Shown: positions 8,487 through 18,079, counted from the first letter of the stretch. The stretch is 37,537 nucleotides of DNA from Chitinophaga pinensis (GCA_945892775.1 CAMDDP010000028.1:1-37537), one strand, 5' to 3'. The notes: generated from the letters alone by a model not told the origin. Numbers and translations are program-made.

Positions 8487-9110
8487 ATGAAAACACATAC
8501 TAAGGAAACACAAAATGAATTAACACCAGAAAATGCACTTGACATTTTAAAGGAAGGCAACATAAGATTTGTTAATAATATTAAAGCAAATCGTAATTTA
8601 TTAGAACAGGTTAATGAAACTTCAATAGGACAATTTCCTTATGCCACCATACTAAGTTGCATTGATTCGAGAACCTCGGCTGAATTAATATTCGACTTGG
8701 GGTTAGGGGATATATTGAGCATTCGAATTGCAGGAAATATACTGAACGAAGATATTTTAGGTAGTATGGAATTAGCTTGCAAAATATCCGGTTCAAAATT
8801 GATAGTGGTACTTGGCCACACCAAGTGCGGAGCCATAGAAGGTGCCTGTAATAATATTGTAATGGGAAATATTACAAATCTTTTAAACAAAATAAAACCT
8901 GCTATTGAAATAGAAACATCAACTATCAACAATAGAAACGGACACAACAAATCGTTTGTAGAGAATGTAACGATTAACAATGTTTTTATTACAGTAAAAA
9001 AAATAAAAGAACAAAGCCCCATACTCGTAGAAATGGAGCAATCAGGTCAAATAAAAATAATAGGGGGTCTTTACAATCTTGAAACCGGACAGGTAAGTTT
9101 TTACGAGTAA
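8487..9110 (+). CDS. Beta-class carbonic anhydrase
   Basis: This enzyme catalyses the reversible hydration of CO2 to bicarbonate. The 207 residues match the beta class. The zinc ligands are Cys58 in SCIDSRTS, His111 and Cys114 in GHTKCGAIEGA, and the Asp60-Arg62 dyad is intact. The RIAGN strand (80-84) is also conserved. There is no signal peptide, so it should be cytoplasmic. It lies 127 bases after the hydrolase gene, a gap without a clear terminator, and its stop is 32 bases from that of the convergent thioredoxin-fold gene. All catalytic residues I could check are present. Bicarbonate supply to acetyl-CoA carboxylase is a general possibility, not something the context shows. Confidence 0.93.
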   Translation: MKTHTKETQNELTPENALDILKEGNIRFVNNIKANRNLLEQVNETSIGQFPYATILSCIDSRTSAELIFDLGLGDILSIRIAGNILNEDILGSMELACKISGSKLIVVLGHTKCGAIEGACNNIVMGNITNLLNKIKPAIEIETSTINNRNGHNKSFVENVTINNVFITVKKIKEQSPILVEMEQSGQIKIIGGLYNLETGQVSFYE

Positions 9111-9142
9111 ATATTTTACCTTCTCAGTATTGCTAATTGAAG

Positions 9143-9607
9143 CTATTTCTTTTTAAGTATGGCGTTGGCATTAGCTAACCAAACAGATGCACCACCTGCT
9201 AAATATCCAGTGCTTCCTAGTTTATCGTAACTGATTTCGCCTTCGTTTTTAGTTGCATTTACAAACCACACAGTAGGGTAACCCTGCACACCAAATAATT
9301 GTTGCAACTTATTATTTTGTGATTGCAGTTCAGGAGTTAAAGGAGTTTTTCTTGGAAAATCGACTTCAACAAGTACCACATTGCTTTTTGCCCAAGCAAC
9401 AAATTCTTCCATCTTAAATACTTCATTCTGCAAACGATGACACCATCCACACCAATCGCTTCCAGTAAAAAATAGCAATAATGGTTTCTTGGTCTGGTTT
9501 GAAATTTGAATGGCTTTATCAAGGTTGTTAGTCCATACTAACCCTTGCGCTTTTACAACCACGGAACCAGCAACAAGTAAGACCAGCATTATTATTTTTT
9601 TCATCAT
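9143..9607 (-). CDS. Secreted thioredoxin-fold protein (WCGWC motif)
   Basis: An N-terminal signal peptide (MMKKIIMLVLLVAGSVVVKAQ) should send the protein to the periplasm, with cleavage near residue 20. The mature domain is thioredoxin-like, with the redox pair Cys53-Gly-Trp-Cys56 inside FFTGSDWCGWCHRL and the cis-proline region GVQGYPTVWF. The form resembles the DsbD-gamma/thioredoxin_7 group rather than classical thioredoxin. A role in periplasmic thiol reduction or disulfide formation is likely; which one cannot be told from the motif. Either of two adjacent ATG codons could be the start, differing by one residue. Confidence 0.85.
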   Translation of the reverse strand: MMKKIIMLVLLVAGSVVVKAQGLVWTNNLDKAIQISNQTKKPLLLFFTGSDWCGWCHRLQNEVFKMEEFVAWAKSNVVLVEVDFPRKTPLTPELQSQNNKLQQLFGVQGYPTVWFVNATKNEGEISYDKLGSTGYLAGGASVWLANANAILKKK

Positions 9608-9693
9608 TTTTTATTTAATGCAAAATTAATAAAAATATATTAAAAGATGAATCCTCTCATTACTAATTGGAGTAATTTAATAAGTTGAAATTT

Positions 9694-11154
9694 TTATTTT
9701 TCTGGAATATTTTTTAAAATTTCCAAAACAAATTTCCAGAATTTCTGAACCGAAACAATATTAACACGCTCATCAGGCGAATGCGCACCACGAATAGTTG
9801 GCCCGAAAGAAATCATATCCATTTTGGGATAATTAGTTCCAAGAATTCCACACTCCAACCCTGCATGACAGGCAACTACTTTTGGTTTTTCTTTATGTTC
9901 CTTTTCATACAAATGAACCAGCAGATCAAGAATCGGAGAACTCACATTTGGAGTCCAGCCGGGATAAGAACCCCCAAAAACCACCTCGCATCCGGCAAGT
10001 GCAAATACAGAGCGCAATGAATCAGCAAGATCCATCTTTGAAGTTTCAATGCTCGAACGGGTGAGGCACTGAATCAGAATATTTCCTTCCTTAATTAATA
10101 CTCGTGCAACATTGTTCGAAGTTTCAACGAGGTCTTTTATATCTGCACTCATGCGGTACACTCCATTTTGTGCTGCATAAATTGCGTTGACAACATTCTT
10201 TTGGTCGGCAGCATTCATCACCATTTTCGGCAACTCCGTTTTTGTAATGCTTATGTTAAGCTTCGGGTCAATGGTTTTGAATTCGAATTTTATTTCGTCC
10301 GCAATTTTGGTGAGTGTGACAGTAAAATCATTCGCCATATTATCGGGGACCACTACTTTCGCATTACTCTCGCGCGGAATGGCATTGCGCAAACTGCCGC
10401 CATCAATTTCCGAAACGCGCATTCCGAATTTTGCTGCGCCATTATATAGCAGGCGGTTCATAATTTTATTGGCATTGCCTAAGCCCTTATGAATTTCGAT
10501 GCCGGAGTGTCCGCCGTTTAATCCTTTCACTGTAACAGTGAAAGCTGTTACACCGGTTGGTGTATTTTCTTCCTCATATTTTTTATTGGCTGTAACATCC
10601 ACACCGCCGGCGCACCCAATGTCAATTTCATCATCTTCTTCTGTGTCAAGATTTAATAAAATTTCTCCATTAAGAATACCGCCCTTTAAACCAAGCGCAC
10701 CGGTCATTCCGGTTTCTTCATCTATCGTAAACAATGCTTCAATTGCAGGATGTGCAATATCCTTACTTTCCAGAATGGACATAATGGTTGCCACACCAAT
10801 GCCGTTATCAGCACCAAGAGTGGTACCCTTTGCGCGCACCCATTCGCCATCCACCAGCATTTCAATTCCCTGCGTGCTGAAATCGAAATCGGTATCGTTG
10901 TTTTTCTGATGCACCATATCCAGGTGCGACTGTAACACCACTGTTTTATATTTCTCCATTCCTGGAGTCGCTGGTTTTTTGATAATGACATTTCGAATCG
11001 AATCTTCAAAAGTTTCGAGACCTAAACTCTTACCAAAATTTTTCATAAACTCAATCACTCGCTCTTCCTTTTTTGATGGACGGGGCACAGCATTTAAATC
11101 AGCAAACTTGTTCCAAAGTTGCTTTGGCTCGAGGCTTCTTATTTGTTCGTTCAT
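9694..11154 (-). CDS. pepD: Aminoacyl-histidine dipeptidase (PepD family), M20 metallopeptidase
   Basis: PepD is a cytoplasmic two-zinc dipeptidase that cleaves Xaa-His and other dipeptides. The ATG at 11154 gives 486 residues, close to the family length. I rejected a TTG eight codons upstream because the family normally begins with an MNEQIRSLEPKQLWNKF-like helix. Metal ligands are visible: His77 and Asp79 in QSHLDMVHQ, Asp116 in LGADNGIG, the Glu146-Glu147 pair in DEETGM, Asp170 in LNLDTEED, and His458 in RGAHSPDE. The lid domain insert starts with GGHSGIEIHKG. The gene is divergent from the DUF1415 gene. Confidence 0.94.
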   Translation of the reverse strand: MNEQIRSLEPKQLWNKFADLNAVPRPSKKEERVIEFMKNFGKSLGLETFEDSIRNVIIKKPATPGMEKYKTVVLQSHLDMVHQKNNDTDFDFSTQGIEMLVDGEWVRAKGTTLGADNGIGVATIMSILESKDIAHPAIEALFTIDEETGMTGALGLKGGILNGEILLNLDTEEDDEIDIGCAGGVDVTANKKYEEENTPTGVTAFTVTVKGLNGGHSGIEIHKGLGNANKIMNRLLYNGAAKFGMRVSEIDGGSLRNAIPRESNAKVVVPDNMANDFTVTLTKIADEIKFEFKTIDPKLNISITKTELPKMVMNAADQKNVVNAIYAAQNGVYRMSADIKDLVETSNNVARVLIKEGNILIQCLTRSSIETSKMDLADSLRSVFALAGCEVVFGGSYPGWTPNVSSPILDLLVHLYEKEHKEKPKVVACHAGLECGILGTNYPKMDMISFGPTIRGAHSPDERVNIVSVQKFWKFVLEILKNIPEK

Positions 11155-11255
11155 AATTGTTTTCAAAAGTAATGGCAAAGCTTATGGATACAAACAGAAA
11201 TCAGATAAATAATTAATCCCGTATAACTTTTAAGTTTGTGAAAATTTAATTTATA

Positions 11256-11798
11256 GTGACAAACAAAAAAATAATTGATCATACCATTAAATGGATTAAA
11301 AATATTGTAATTGATTTAAATTTTTGTCCATTCGCTGCAAAAGCATTGTTAAAGAAAAGTGTTCGATATATGGTCTTAAATGAAGCAACAACAAAAAAAT
11401 GTTTGGAGGCATTAGCAATTGAATTAAAATTATTAGATGACAACAGTGATTATGAAACCACTTTCATTATTCTTCCCAATAATTTTAAAACATTCGATTC
11501 CTATCTCGGCTTAATTGAAAAAGCAGAAAAATTTATTTCAGAAAACAATTACGATGGGGTTTATCAGCTCGCAAGCTTTCATCCGAACTATTGTTTTGCA
11601 GGTTCCACAAATACTGATGCGGCCAATTATACCAATCGTTCTCCCTACTCTATGTTGCACATTTTAAGAGAGGAAAGTCTTACAAAAGTTTTAAAGAGCT
11701 TTCCACATCCTGAAAAAATACCAGAACAAAATATTGATTTCACCAGAAAGAAAGGTTTAAATTATATGCAAATGCTTCGGTCGGCTTGTATGGAATAG
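11256..11798 (+). CDS. DUF1415 family protein, 180 aa
   Basis: The sequence matches the DUF1415 pattern: an N-terminal helix followed by NFCPFAAK, a middle TFIILPNNFKTFDSYL, then YQLASFHPNYCFAGS and NRSPYSMLHILREES near the end. It is soluble, with no signal peptide. The start is GTG at 11256, as there is no upstream in-frame ATG and the N-terminus aligns with what is typical of the family. The two cysteines in conserved spots and the SPYP/SPYS-type block hint at an enzyme, but the activity is not known. A single-repeat DUF1456 gene follows on the same strand after 53 bases and is probably co-transcribed. Confidence 0.85.
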   Translation: MTNKKIIDHTIKWIKNIVIDLNFCPFAAKALLKKSVRYMVLNEATTKKCLEALAIELKLLDDNSDYETTFIILPNNFKTFDSYLGLIEKAEKFISENNYDGVYQLASFHPNYCFAGSTNTDAANYTNRSPYSMLHILREESLTKVLKSFPHPEKIPEQNIDFTRKKGLNYMQMLRSACME

Positions 11799-11851
11799 AA
11801 CCGTATTGATAAAATGAATTGTTAAATTGCATCTTTAAAAACGAAAAATTA

Positions 11852-12100
11852 ATGAGCAATAATGATATTTTGAAAAAACTTCGCGTGGCATTACAGTTAC
11901 GTGACGATGAGATTATAAAAATCCTAGAATTAGTAAACTTCAAGATATCTAAAAGCGAGTTAGGCGATTTGTTTAGAAATGAAGACCAATCGAATTTCAA
12001 ACAATGTGGCGATCAGATTCTCCGCAATTTTTTAAATGGATTAGTGATTCACCTGCGTGGCCCGAAAGAAAATAAAAAAGATCGACTGCCAAATATTTAA
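11852..12100 (+). CDS. DUF1456 (YehS-like) protein with a single repeat, 82 aa
   Basis: I start at the ATG giving MSNNDILKKLRVALQLRDDE. A TTG eleven codons upstream adds residues the family lacks. The sequence contains the DUF1456 hallmarks: NNDILKKLR, the hydrophobic IIKILELVNF, the SELGDLFRNEDQSNFKQCGD core, and LRNFLNGLV at the end. E. coli YehS has two such repeats in about 156 residues; this protein has one, most like the second. The function is unknown. Its stop codon overlaps that of the convergent phosphohexomutase in a shared TTAA. Confidence 0.8.
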   Translation: MSNNDILKKLRVALQLRDDEIIKILELVNFKISKSELGDLFRNEDQSNFKQCGDQILRNFLNGLVIHLRGPKENKKDRLPNI

Positions 12101-13494
12101 TTTGCCCCTATAATTGCGCTTATAGATTCTATTTCTGCAATCATTTTTTTTGCCAATTCATTTGCTGACTGTTCATTATTACTCTCAGCATAAATGCGAA
12201 TGATGGGTTCGGTATTACTCTTTCGCATGTGTACCCATTCATTTGAAAATTCTATTTTCAATCCGTCTTCAGTATTACAAGGTTGGGCAATATATTTTTC
12301 GTGCAGCCCTTTTAAAATGGCCTCCACATTAATTCCTATCTTCAATTCAATTTTATTCTTCGCAATAAAATATGAAGGATAAGATGCACGCAATTCAGAA
12401 GATTTTATTCTTACTTCAGCAAGGTGAGTCAGGAATAAAGCTATACCCACCAACGCATCACGACCATAATGCAATTCAGGATAAATAATTCCGCCATTTC
12501 CTTCGCCTCCAATTACTGCATTTACTTGTTTCATTTTAGTCACTACATTTACTTCTCCTACTGCAGCACCGCTATAAACTCCGCCTGCCATTTCAGTTAC
12601 ATCACGCAATGCCCTCGTGGATGACAGATTAGAAACCGTATTTCCTTTTTTCTTTTTCAAAACATAATCTGCTACTGCAACCAAAGTATACTCCTCGCCA
12701 AACATGTTTCCATTTTCACAAACAAATGCAAGTCTGTCAACATCTGGGTCAACCACAATTCCTAAATCTGCCATGTGTTTTTTTACTTCCGTAGAAATTG
12801 CATTCAGATTTTCTGGCAGTGGTTCTGGGTTATGAGGAAAAACTCCTGTTGGATCACAATACAATTCCACTATATTTTTTACGCCCAATGCTTTTAACAA
12901 TTTAGGTACAACAATTCCGCCTGAAGAATTCACCCCATCAACAACTATTTTAAAATTTGCATTGGCAATTTTTTCTTTGCTCACCAATGATAATTTCAAA
13001 ATCAAATCGATGTGCCTATCAACCCAAGTATCATCAGTTTTGTATAAACCTATTTCTTTAATCGTTGAAAAATCATATTGTTCTTCATCAGCAATTGCCA
13101 AAATCTTTTTTCCATCTTCATCAGAAACAAATTCCCCCTTATGATTTAATAATTTCAAAGCATTCCACTGATCGGGATTGTGACTAGCGGTAATTACTAT
13201 CCCCCCGCTTGCATTTTCTCCTGTAACTGCAACTTCAACCGTTGGGGTAGTACTTAAACCAAGATCAATAACCTCCACTCCCATTGCAATTAATGTTGCA
13301 CTCACTAACCTTGAAATCATATCGCCACTATGACGCGCATCCCGTCCAATCACCACCTTATTGTTTGGGTTTTTTGTTTTCATCCATACTGCGTAAGCTG
13401 ATGTAAACTTCACAACATCAAGCGGAGTTAAATTCTCCCCGGTCTTGCCACCAATCGTACCCCGAATTCCAGAAATAGATTTTATTAAAGTCAT
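12097..13494 (-). CDS. glmM: Phosphoglucosamine mutase / alpha-D-phosphohexomutase
   Basis: The enzyme interconverts glucosamine-6-phosphate and glucosamine-1-phosphate on the way to UDP-GlcNAc. All four superfamily loops are present: the phosphoserine TASHNP (Ser104), the metal-binding DPDVDR (249-254), the sugar-binding GEGNGG, and the phosphate-binding RKSNTEPIIRIYAES near the C-terminus. Length (465) and the N-terminal ISGIRGTIG fit bacterial GlmM. In Bacteroidota this subgroup is often annotated GlmM, but phosphomannomutase activity cannot be ruled out by sequence reading. The gene stands alone, convergent with the DUF1456 gene. Confidence 0.88.
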   Translation of the reverse strand: MTLIKSISGIRGTIGGKTGENLTPLDVVKFTSAYAVWMKTKNPNNKVVIGRDARHSGDMISRLVSATLIAMGVEVIDLGLSTTPTVEVAVTGENASGGIVITASHNPDQWNALKLLNHKGEFVSDEDGKKILAIADEEQYDFSTIKEIGLYKTDDTWVDRHIDLILKLSLVSKEKIANANFKIVVDGVNSSGGIVVPKLLKALGVKNIVELYCDPTGVFPHNPEPLPENLNAISTEVKKHMADLGIVVDPDVDRLAFVCENGNMFGEEYTLVAVADYVLKKKKGNTVSNLSSTRALRDVTEMAGGVYSGAAVGEVNVVTKMKQVNAVIGGEGNGGIIYPELHYGRDALVGIALFLTHLAEVRIKSSELRASYPSYFIAKNKIELKIGINVEAILKGLHEKYIAQPCNTEDGLKIEFSNEWVHMRKSNTEPIIRIYAESNNEQSANELAKKMIAEIESISAIIGAN

Positions 13495-13640
13495 GCTAGT
13501 AATTCTTTAATTGTTAAAACACAAAGCTATAAACCAAAAACATATTTATATTTAAAAGGGAGTAAAATAAGCAGGGTGAAATGTTGAAATGAATATTTTA
13601 AAATCTCATTCACTAAAAACATCTTTGTTGGGATATTATA

Positions 13641-14564
13641 ATGCGTAAAGCCCTAATCTATTTACATATTTCAATTTTTCTTTGGGGTTTCACGGGCATA
13701 TTCGGTCGGGCCATTGAACTTCAAGAACTAGTAATAGTCTGGTACCGATTAATGTTTACAGTTGTATTGTTATTACTTATTCCAGCATTTTCAAGAAAAA
13801 TCAAACTACTCTCATTTAAAGAAATAAAACGAATTGGGCTAGTCGGTTTTCTTGTAGCCATTCATTGGGTATTATTCTATGGAAGTATAAAATACTCCAA
13901 TATTTCTATTGGGTTAAGCTGCTTGAGCACCATTGGAGTATTCACTTGTTTTTTAGATCCACTCATCAACCGAAAAAAAATAAACATTCCCGAATTACTT
14001 CTAGCGTTATTTGCGACAATTGGAATGCTGATAATTTTTAGAGTACATGAACTTCATCGTACAGGAATTATCTTAGGAATTGGCGCCGCATTGGTTGGCT
14101 CTTACTTCACCGTATTAAATGCAAAATTGGTCAAAGATTTTCCATCAGAAACAGTTACCTTTTATGAATTTGCAAGTGGTTTTCTCCTCATCACTTTAAT
14201 CCTTCCATTCTACCAACATATTTTTCCGACCGCTTCAATCATTCCAACACGAAATGATTTAATCCTACTTTTATTTTTCAGTATTTTTTGCACCGTTATT
14301 CCATTCAATCTTTCCCTTAAAGCTTTACAACATGTTTCGGCTTTCACTTCTAATCTGTACATCAATCTTGAACCTATTTATGGAGTTCTTTTGGCGGCTA
14401 TATTTTTTAAAGAACACAACGAATTAAAAGCTGGTTTTTACTTTGGCTCTGGAATTATACTTTCTTCAGTTATTATTTATACAATTTTAAAATACAGAAA
14501 AGAGCTAATAGATATTGCTTCACAAACTCGACAATTAATAATAAAAAAAGATTTGCCTGAATAA
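13641..14564 (+). CDS. EamA/DMT-superfamily transporter
   Basis: The protein has 307 residues and about ten hydrophobic segments in two five-helix halves, the standard EamA layout. The first half holds FLWGFTGIFGRAI and a VWYRL motif after helix 2, and IHWVLFYGSIKYSNIS. The second half holds SYFTVLNAKLV and the terminal NLEPIYGVLLAAIFFKE, which is typical of the family. It is an inner-membrane permease, probably an exporter of a small metabolite or amino acid; the substrate cannot be told. It ends 5 bases from the convergent propeller-like gene. The C-terminal tail is basic and cytoplasmic. Confidence 0.9.
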   Translation: MRKALIYLHISIFLWGFTGIFGRAIELQELVIVWYRLMFTVVLLLLIPAFSRKIKLLSFKEIKRIGLVGFLVAIHWVLFYGSIKYSNISIGLSCLSTIGVFTCFLDPLINRKKINIPELLLALFATIGMLIIFRVHELHRTGIILGIGAALVGSYFTVLNAKLVKDFPSETVTFYEFASGFLLITLILPFYQHIFPTASIIPTRNDLILLLFFSIFCTVIPFNLSLKALQHVSAFTSNLYINLEPIYGVLLAAIFFKEHNELKAGFYFGSGIILSSVIIYTILKYRKELIDIASQTRQLIIKKDLPE

Positions 14565-14569
14565 TATAA

Positions 14570-15487
14570 TCAAGGCTTCTTTCCTTCATATGTAACAACT
14601 GCCAGATAATTAAAATCAGGCGAGTATACCAAACGATAAAAATTATTAAAAGGAAGTGCACTAAAGTCAAAAACCATTTTCCAATTAGGATTCTGAATTG
14701 ATGCTTCAAAAATTTTGCCTTTATCACCTATCCAAATCGCATCATTTGGGCCAATGGTAAAATCCTCCTGTCCTTTTGGTAAAATTATATCTCCTTTATA
14801 AACGGACCGTTCATAATCATAACAACGAATTTTCCAGTTTTCAGAATCATACTTCTTCACATAATAAACCCATGGATGGCTTTGAGACTTAAGAAAACAT
14901 CTGCCAATTCCTTCATCTAAATTTTGTATTGCACTGGTTGTAACATTTGCAAGGTCCAATTGGTCTAATGTATCCCTGGCTTCCTTATCACCAAGCCTAA
15001 AAAAAGCAATAAGATCTTCATTTAACCAGGCATAATATCCAATATTAGTAAGGTCTGGAAATAATGGCTTTCCTATTCCGCCTTCAAATGGAAATTCCCA
15101 AAAGCGCTGAGAGGTATTATCAGGTTCAACACTTACGCAACTGATATACTTTCCATCACTACTTAGCATAGGAGAATATTCTTTATAGTATTCGGTTTTT
15201 AAAACCCTTTTAGAAACAGCAGTTTCTAAATCAAATTGATATATATCCGTTTGATTACCACCATTATCCGACACATATAATAAGCTTTTTAATGGCGGTA
15301 TGAAATGTGGTTGATTATCGTACCCTGGATTATTAGTAATCTTTTTATAATTTGAAATAATAAAGGAATTTTTCACTGATGTTTTCAACTTAATAACCCA
15401 AATATCAGTTGCGGGTGGAACATCTTGACCAATACATCGACAGTAAAAAAATAAACTTAAAAAAAATAGAAGAGATAGTTTTCTCAT
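14570..15487 (-). CDS. Exported TolB/PD40-like beta-propeller protein, 305 aa
   Basis: I start at ATG 15487 (MRKLSLLFFLSLF), which puts a clear signal peptide at the N-terminus; the upstream TTG nine codons earlier would disrupt it. The mature protein shows repeated strands of the PD40/WD40-like kind, such as PHFIPPLKSLLYVSDNGG followed by TDIYQFDLET, and EYSPMLSSDGKYISCVSV, which is the usual SPDG-type turn. It is likely a periplasmic six- or seven-bladed propeller. It follows the CotH/T9SS gene by 60 bases and ends a three-gene minus-strand run that starts with porQ. It lacks a T9SS sorting domain, so it probably stays in the periplasm. The exact function is unknown. Confidence 0.75.
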   Translation of the reverse strand: MRKLSLLFFLSLFFYCRCIGQDVPPATDIWVIKLKTSVKNSFIISNYKKITNNPGYDNQPHFIPPLKSLLYVSDNGGNQTDIYQFDLETAVSKRVLKTEYYKEYSPMLSSDGKYISCVSVEPDNTSQRFWEFPFEGGIGKPLFPDLTNIGYYAWLNEDLIAFFRLGDKEARDTLDQLDLANVTTSAIQNLDEGIGRCFLKSQSHPWVYYVKKYDSENWKIRCYDYERSVYKGDIILPKGQEDFTIGPNDAIWIGDKGKIFEASIQNPNWKMVFDFSALPFNNFYRLVYSPDFNYLAVVTYEGKKP

Positions 15488-15547
15488 GGAACATAGACAT
15501 CTAAAAACTGCCAAAAGACAAACGCAATTGGCTGTTTATAAAATTAA

Positions 15548-18079
15548 TTATTTAATAAGAGTTAAATCCCCACTCTTAACAACTTCAGTTCCATCATACA
15601 AAACTGCCTTTAATTGATAAACTAGAACCCCAGTATTTAACGCAAAACCGTTATAGGTTCCATCCCATCCTCTTGTTTTATCAGAAGACTCATAAACCAT
15701 TTCGCCAGTTCGGTCATATATTTTAAAACTCATTGAAGCAATGTTATTAAAATAATCATAGATAAAAAGGAAATCATTTTTACCATCACCGTTTGGACTA
15801 AATGCAGTAGGAATAAATACATCAGACGCTTGAGTTATTGTAATTACCGGAGGAATTATTGGAGGGATAGGAGGGACCGGAGGATCTTGAACAAAGAAGG
15901 CAACAACGTTGTCACTTGAAATTAAATTCAAATTAATTGTGTCTTCAGTACTTGAAGGCATGGGTGCATTCACCAATAATTCCCAATGATCAAAATACCA
16001 TGTTGGATTTGCTATTGCTTTAAATTTTAAATTAACGCCACCAAAATAGGTCCCCGTCCAAGGATAGGCAGTTGGAACTATAGTATTAACCATTACATTT
16101 CCAGAACCTGGGGGTGAAACAGATACGGTTAAATCAAATGGCCCTGTTAAATTATAACAACCGATTAACGAACTATCAATAAATGCACACCGGTTTGAAA
16201 TAAAATTATGAAGGTTTGTTACATTGTTTTGCCAATCAGCCATACTGCCTCCCCATCTAGCAATTTGATTCGACATTTCAGGTGTAATTACATTTATCAT
16301 AGAATCTAATAATCCAACGGTTGATGGACATGATAAACAAGTATTCATTAAATCAGCATAACGATTAATATAGGCATCTTCAAAATCAGGGTTTTCCAAT
16401 AGTTTATTTAAAATATCCATTGAAGCCATCCAAGATCCACTATTACTAAAACTTCCTTGCAAATCGCATGGATCGGCATTCCATCCTGTAGTTGGCCACC
16501 CTGTAAAATTCTGACCTAAATTCCAAGTATTGTCTTCATCCCAAAGCACATAGCGCCATTTCTTTTTATTACCCGCAGGATTACGCCCTCGCCACCACAT
16601 GGTATTCCAATTAATCCAATCTGAATTTACTGCGTAGGTATTCAGAATTGTATAATCGATTACATTATTTATGTTCAATTTTGAATCTACATAATCATAA
16701 TTGGTTTGAACAGCCAAACTATTTGCCATAATAAAATTATAGAGATTAACCCAAGCAGTATCGGAACCATATTGCACCACACCGCCTCCCCAAAATCTTA
16801 ATAAATCAATATTGTTTTTATCTTGATTATAGTAATAGTCTGTATAGTCAGAATGACTCATTCGTTCTCTTATTTCATAAACTCCCCAGTACTGACCATT
16901 CAAATAAACTATGCAAGAATGATTTGTTCTTTCATCAGTTTCAAGGTGTGCATTTTGTGAAAGCGTATGAACAAATGCATCGCGAATATGACAACTTGCA
17001 GAAGGGCCAAAAGGATAATTATCTGAAGCTCCTGCTTTTAATATAACACGATCAAATTCAGAACGGTCAGTAATATTAGGATCAAAAATCGGAGATGTGA
17101 TTGCGTAACTGTATCCATATCTGTCCTCACAAACAAAATCAACTCCTCTTTGATCATATGCCCATGAATCATTTCCATGTGGGTTCACCTCACCATCAAC
17201 TTGATATAGGAAACTTCCTGATGGGGTAAAATATTCATAGGTAGTATAATGAACTGGTCCGCCACCACCACCATTCGTTACTAATGTTTCGGTATCAAAA
17301 GAACCCAATGAAACTACATTTAAGTTTGTATTTAAATTGATGAAGTAAGTATTAGTTTCCATGAATGAAGTCGGGGCACCTATGGTACTAAATGCTTTTG
17401 CTTTTATTAAGGTAGTAACCGCCACATTTATTGCCCCCACATAAAGAGGTGAAGTAATTGTTGGATCTCTCCCATCTGTTGTATATCTAATTTCCGTACT
17501 TGGGGTTGAACATGTTATCGTAATATTTTGAGAACCTGGATAATTTCCTGGAGCAAGATTAAAAACCGGTTTTGCAACATAATCGGTTTGTCCACCTGTA
17601 TTAGCAGTATTTGGAGTAGGTGTCGTAAATACACTCCATGTAGCTACGCCATTTGTAGTCCTTCCTCTTGAGTGATTTGCCTGTGCGGGATTCAGTATTA
17701 ACTGATCAATGATAGTTCCAGTTGGATTTGATAAAACAATTTCTTCCGGCTTGGTTTGAGTGAGTGAAAAGTTTGCATGAAAATTTGGTCCTGCTGATAA
17801 ATCATTTTTGGATGCCCACACAATTATTGTTCCATTGGCTGGAATACTTCCAGCTGTAAATTGCCATTTTGTAGGATTGCTTGATTTATCACTTAAATAA
17901 TATCCGTTTAAATTTATGACTGCACCTGTAGTATTATATAGCTCTATCCAATCTTCATTATTTCCGAAATTATCAGTTACCGTTGTGAAGTTGGAACAAG
18001 AATATTCGTTAATAACTATTTGCGCAAATGAAAAATTAGATGAAAAAATTATAGATATAAAAAGCGTGATTTTTTTCAT
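15548..18079 (-). CDS. LTD + CotH kinase-family protein with type B T9SS sorting domain, 843 aa
   Basis: Domain order: signal peptide (1-19); lamin-tail domain (about 20-140, VINEYSCSNFTTVTDNFGN with DWIELYNTTGAVINLNGYYL); chitobiase/hexosaminidase C-terminal-like beta domain (about 172-248, ITCSTPSTEIRYTTDGRDPT); CotH kinase-like region (about 280-640, with YWGVYEIRERMSHSDY and the acidic VLWDEDNTWN); a small beta domain (about 655-730); a proline-rich linker (VPPIPPIIPP); and a type B T9SS sorting domain (from about 753, FIPTAFSPNGDGKNDF). CotH kinases are atypical ATP-dependent protein kinases first known from spore coats. Whether an exported copy phosphorylates anything is unknown. It lies directly downstream of porQ and should be surface-exposed. 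Confidence 0.88.
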   Translation of the reverse strand: MKKITLFISIIFSSNFSFAQIVINEYSCSNFTTVTDNFGNNEDWIELYNTTGAVINLNGYYLSDKSSNPTKWQFTAGSIPANGTIIVWASKNDLSAGPNFHANFSLTQTKPEEIVLSNPTGTIIDQLILNPAQANHSRGRTTNGVATWSVFTTPTPNTANTGGQTDYVAKPVFNLAPGNYPGSQNITITCSTPSTEIRYTTDGRDPTITSPLYVGAINVAVTTLIKAKAFSTIGAPTSFMETNTYFINLNTNLNVVSLGSFDTETLVTNGGGGGPVHYTTYEYFTPSGSFLYQVDGEVNPHGNDSWAYDQRGVDFVCEDRYGYSYAITSPIFDPNITDRSEFDRVILKAGASDNYPFGPSASCHIRDAFVHTLSQNAHLETDERTNHSCIVYLNGQYWGVYEIRERMSHSDYTDYYYNQDKNNIDLLRFWGGGVVQYGSDTAWVNLYNFIMANSLAVQTNYDYVDSKLNINNVIDYTILNTYAVNSDWINWNTMWWRGRNPAGNKKKWRYVLWDEDNTWNLGQNFTGWPTTGWNADPCDLQGSFSNSGSWMASMDILNKLLENPDFEDAYINRYADLMNTCLSCPSTVGLLDSMINVITPEMSNQIARWGGSMADWQNNVTNLHNFISNRCAFIDSSLIGCYNLTGPFDLTVSVSPPGSGNVMVNTIVPTAYPWTGTYFGGVNLKFKAIANPTWYFDHWELLVNAPMPSSTEDTINLNLISSDNVVAFFVQDPPVPPIPPIIPPVITITQASDVFIPTAFSPNGDGKNDFLFIYDYFNNIASMSFKIYDRTGEMVYESSDKTRGWDGTYNGFALNTGVLVYQLKAVLYDGTEVVKSGDLTLIK

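Noticed and set aside
8639-9022. 127-codon minus-strand frame inside the carbonic anhydrase gene
   Set aside because: It mirrors the clear beta-carbonic anhydrase frame; its composition is that of a shadow.
10499-10909. 136-codon open frame on the plus strand inside the dipeptidase gene
   Set aside because: It is a shadow of the well-supported pepD frame on the other strand, with low-complexity Pro/Ser content and no recognisable domain.
11155-11178. Longer PepD starting at an upstream TTG
   Set aside because: The added eight residues are not found in the family, and an ATG at 11154 gives the normal N-terminus.
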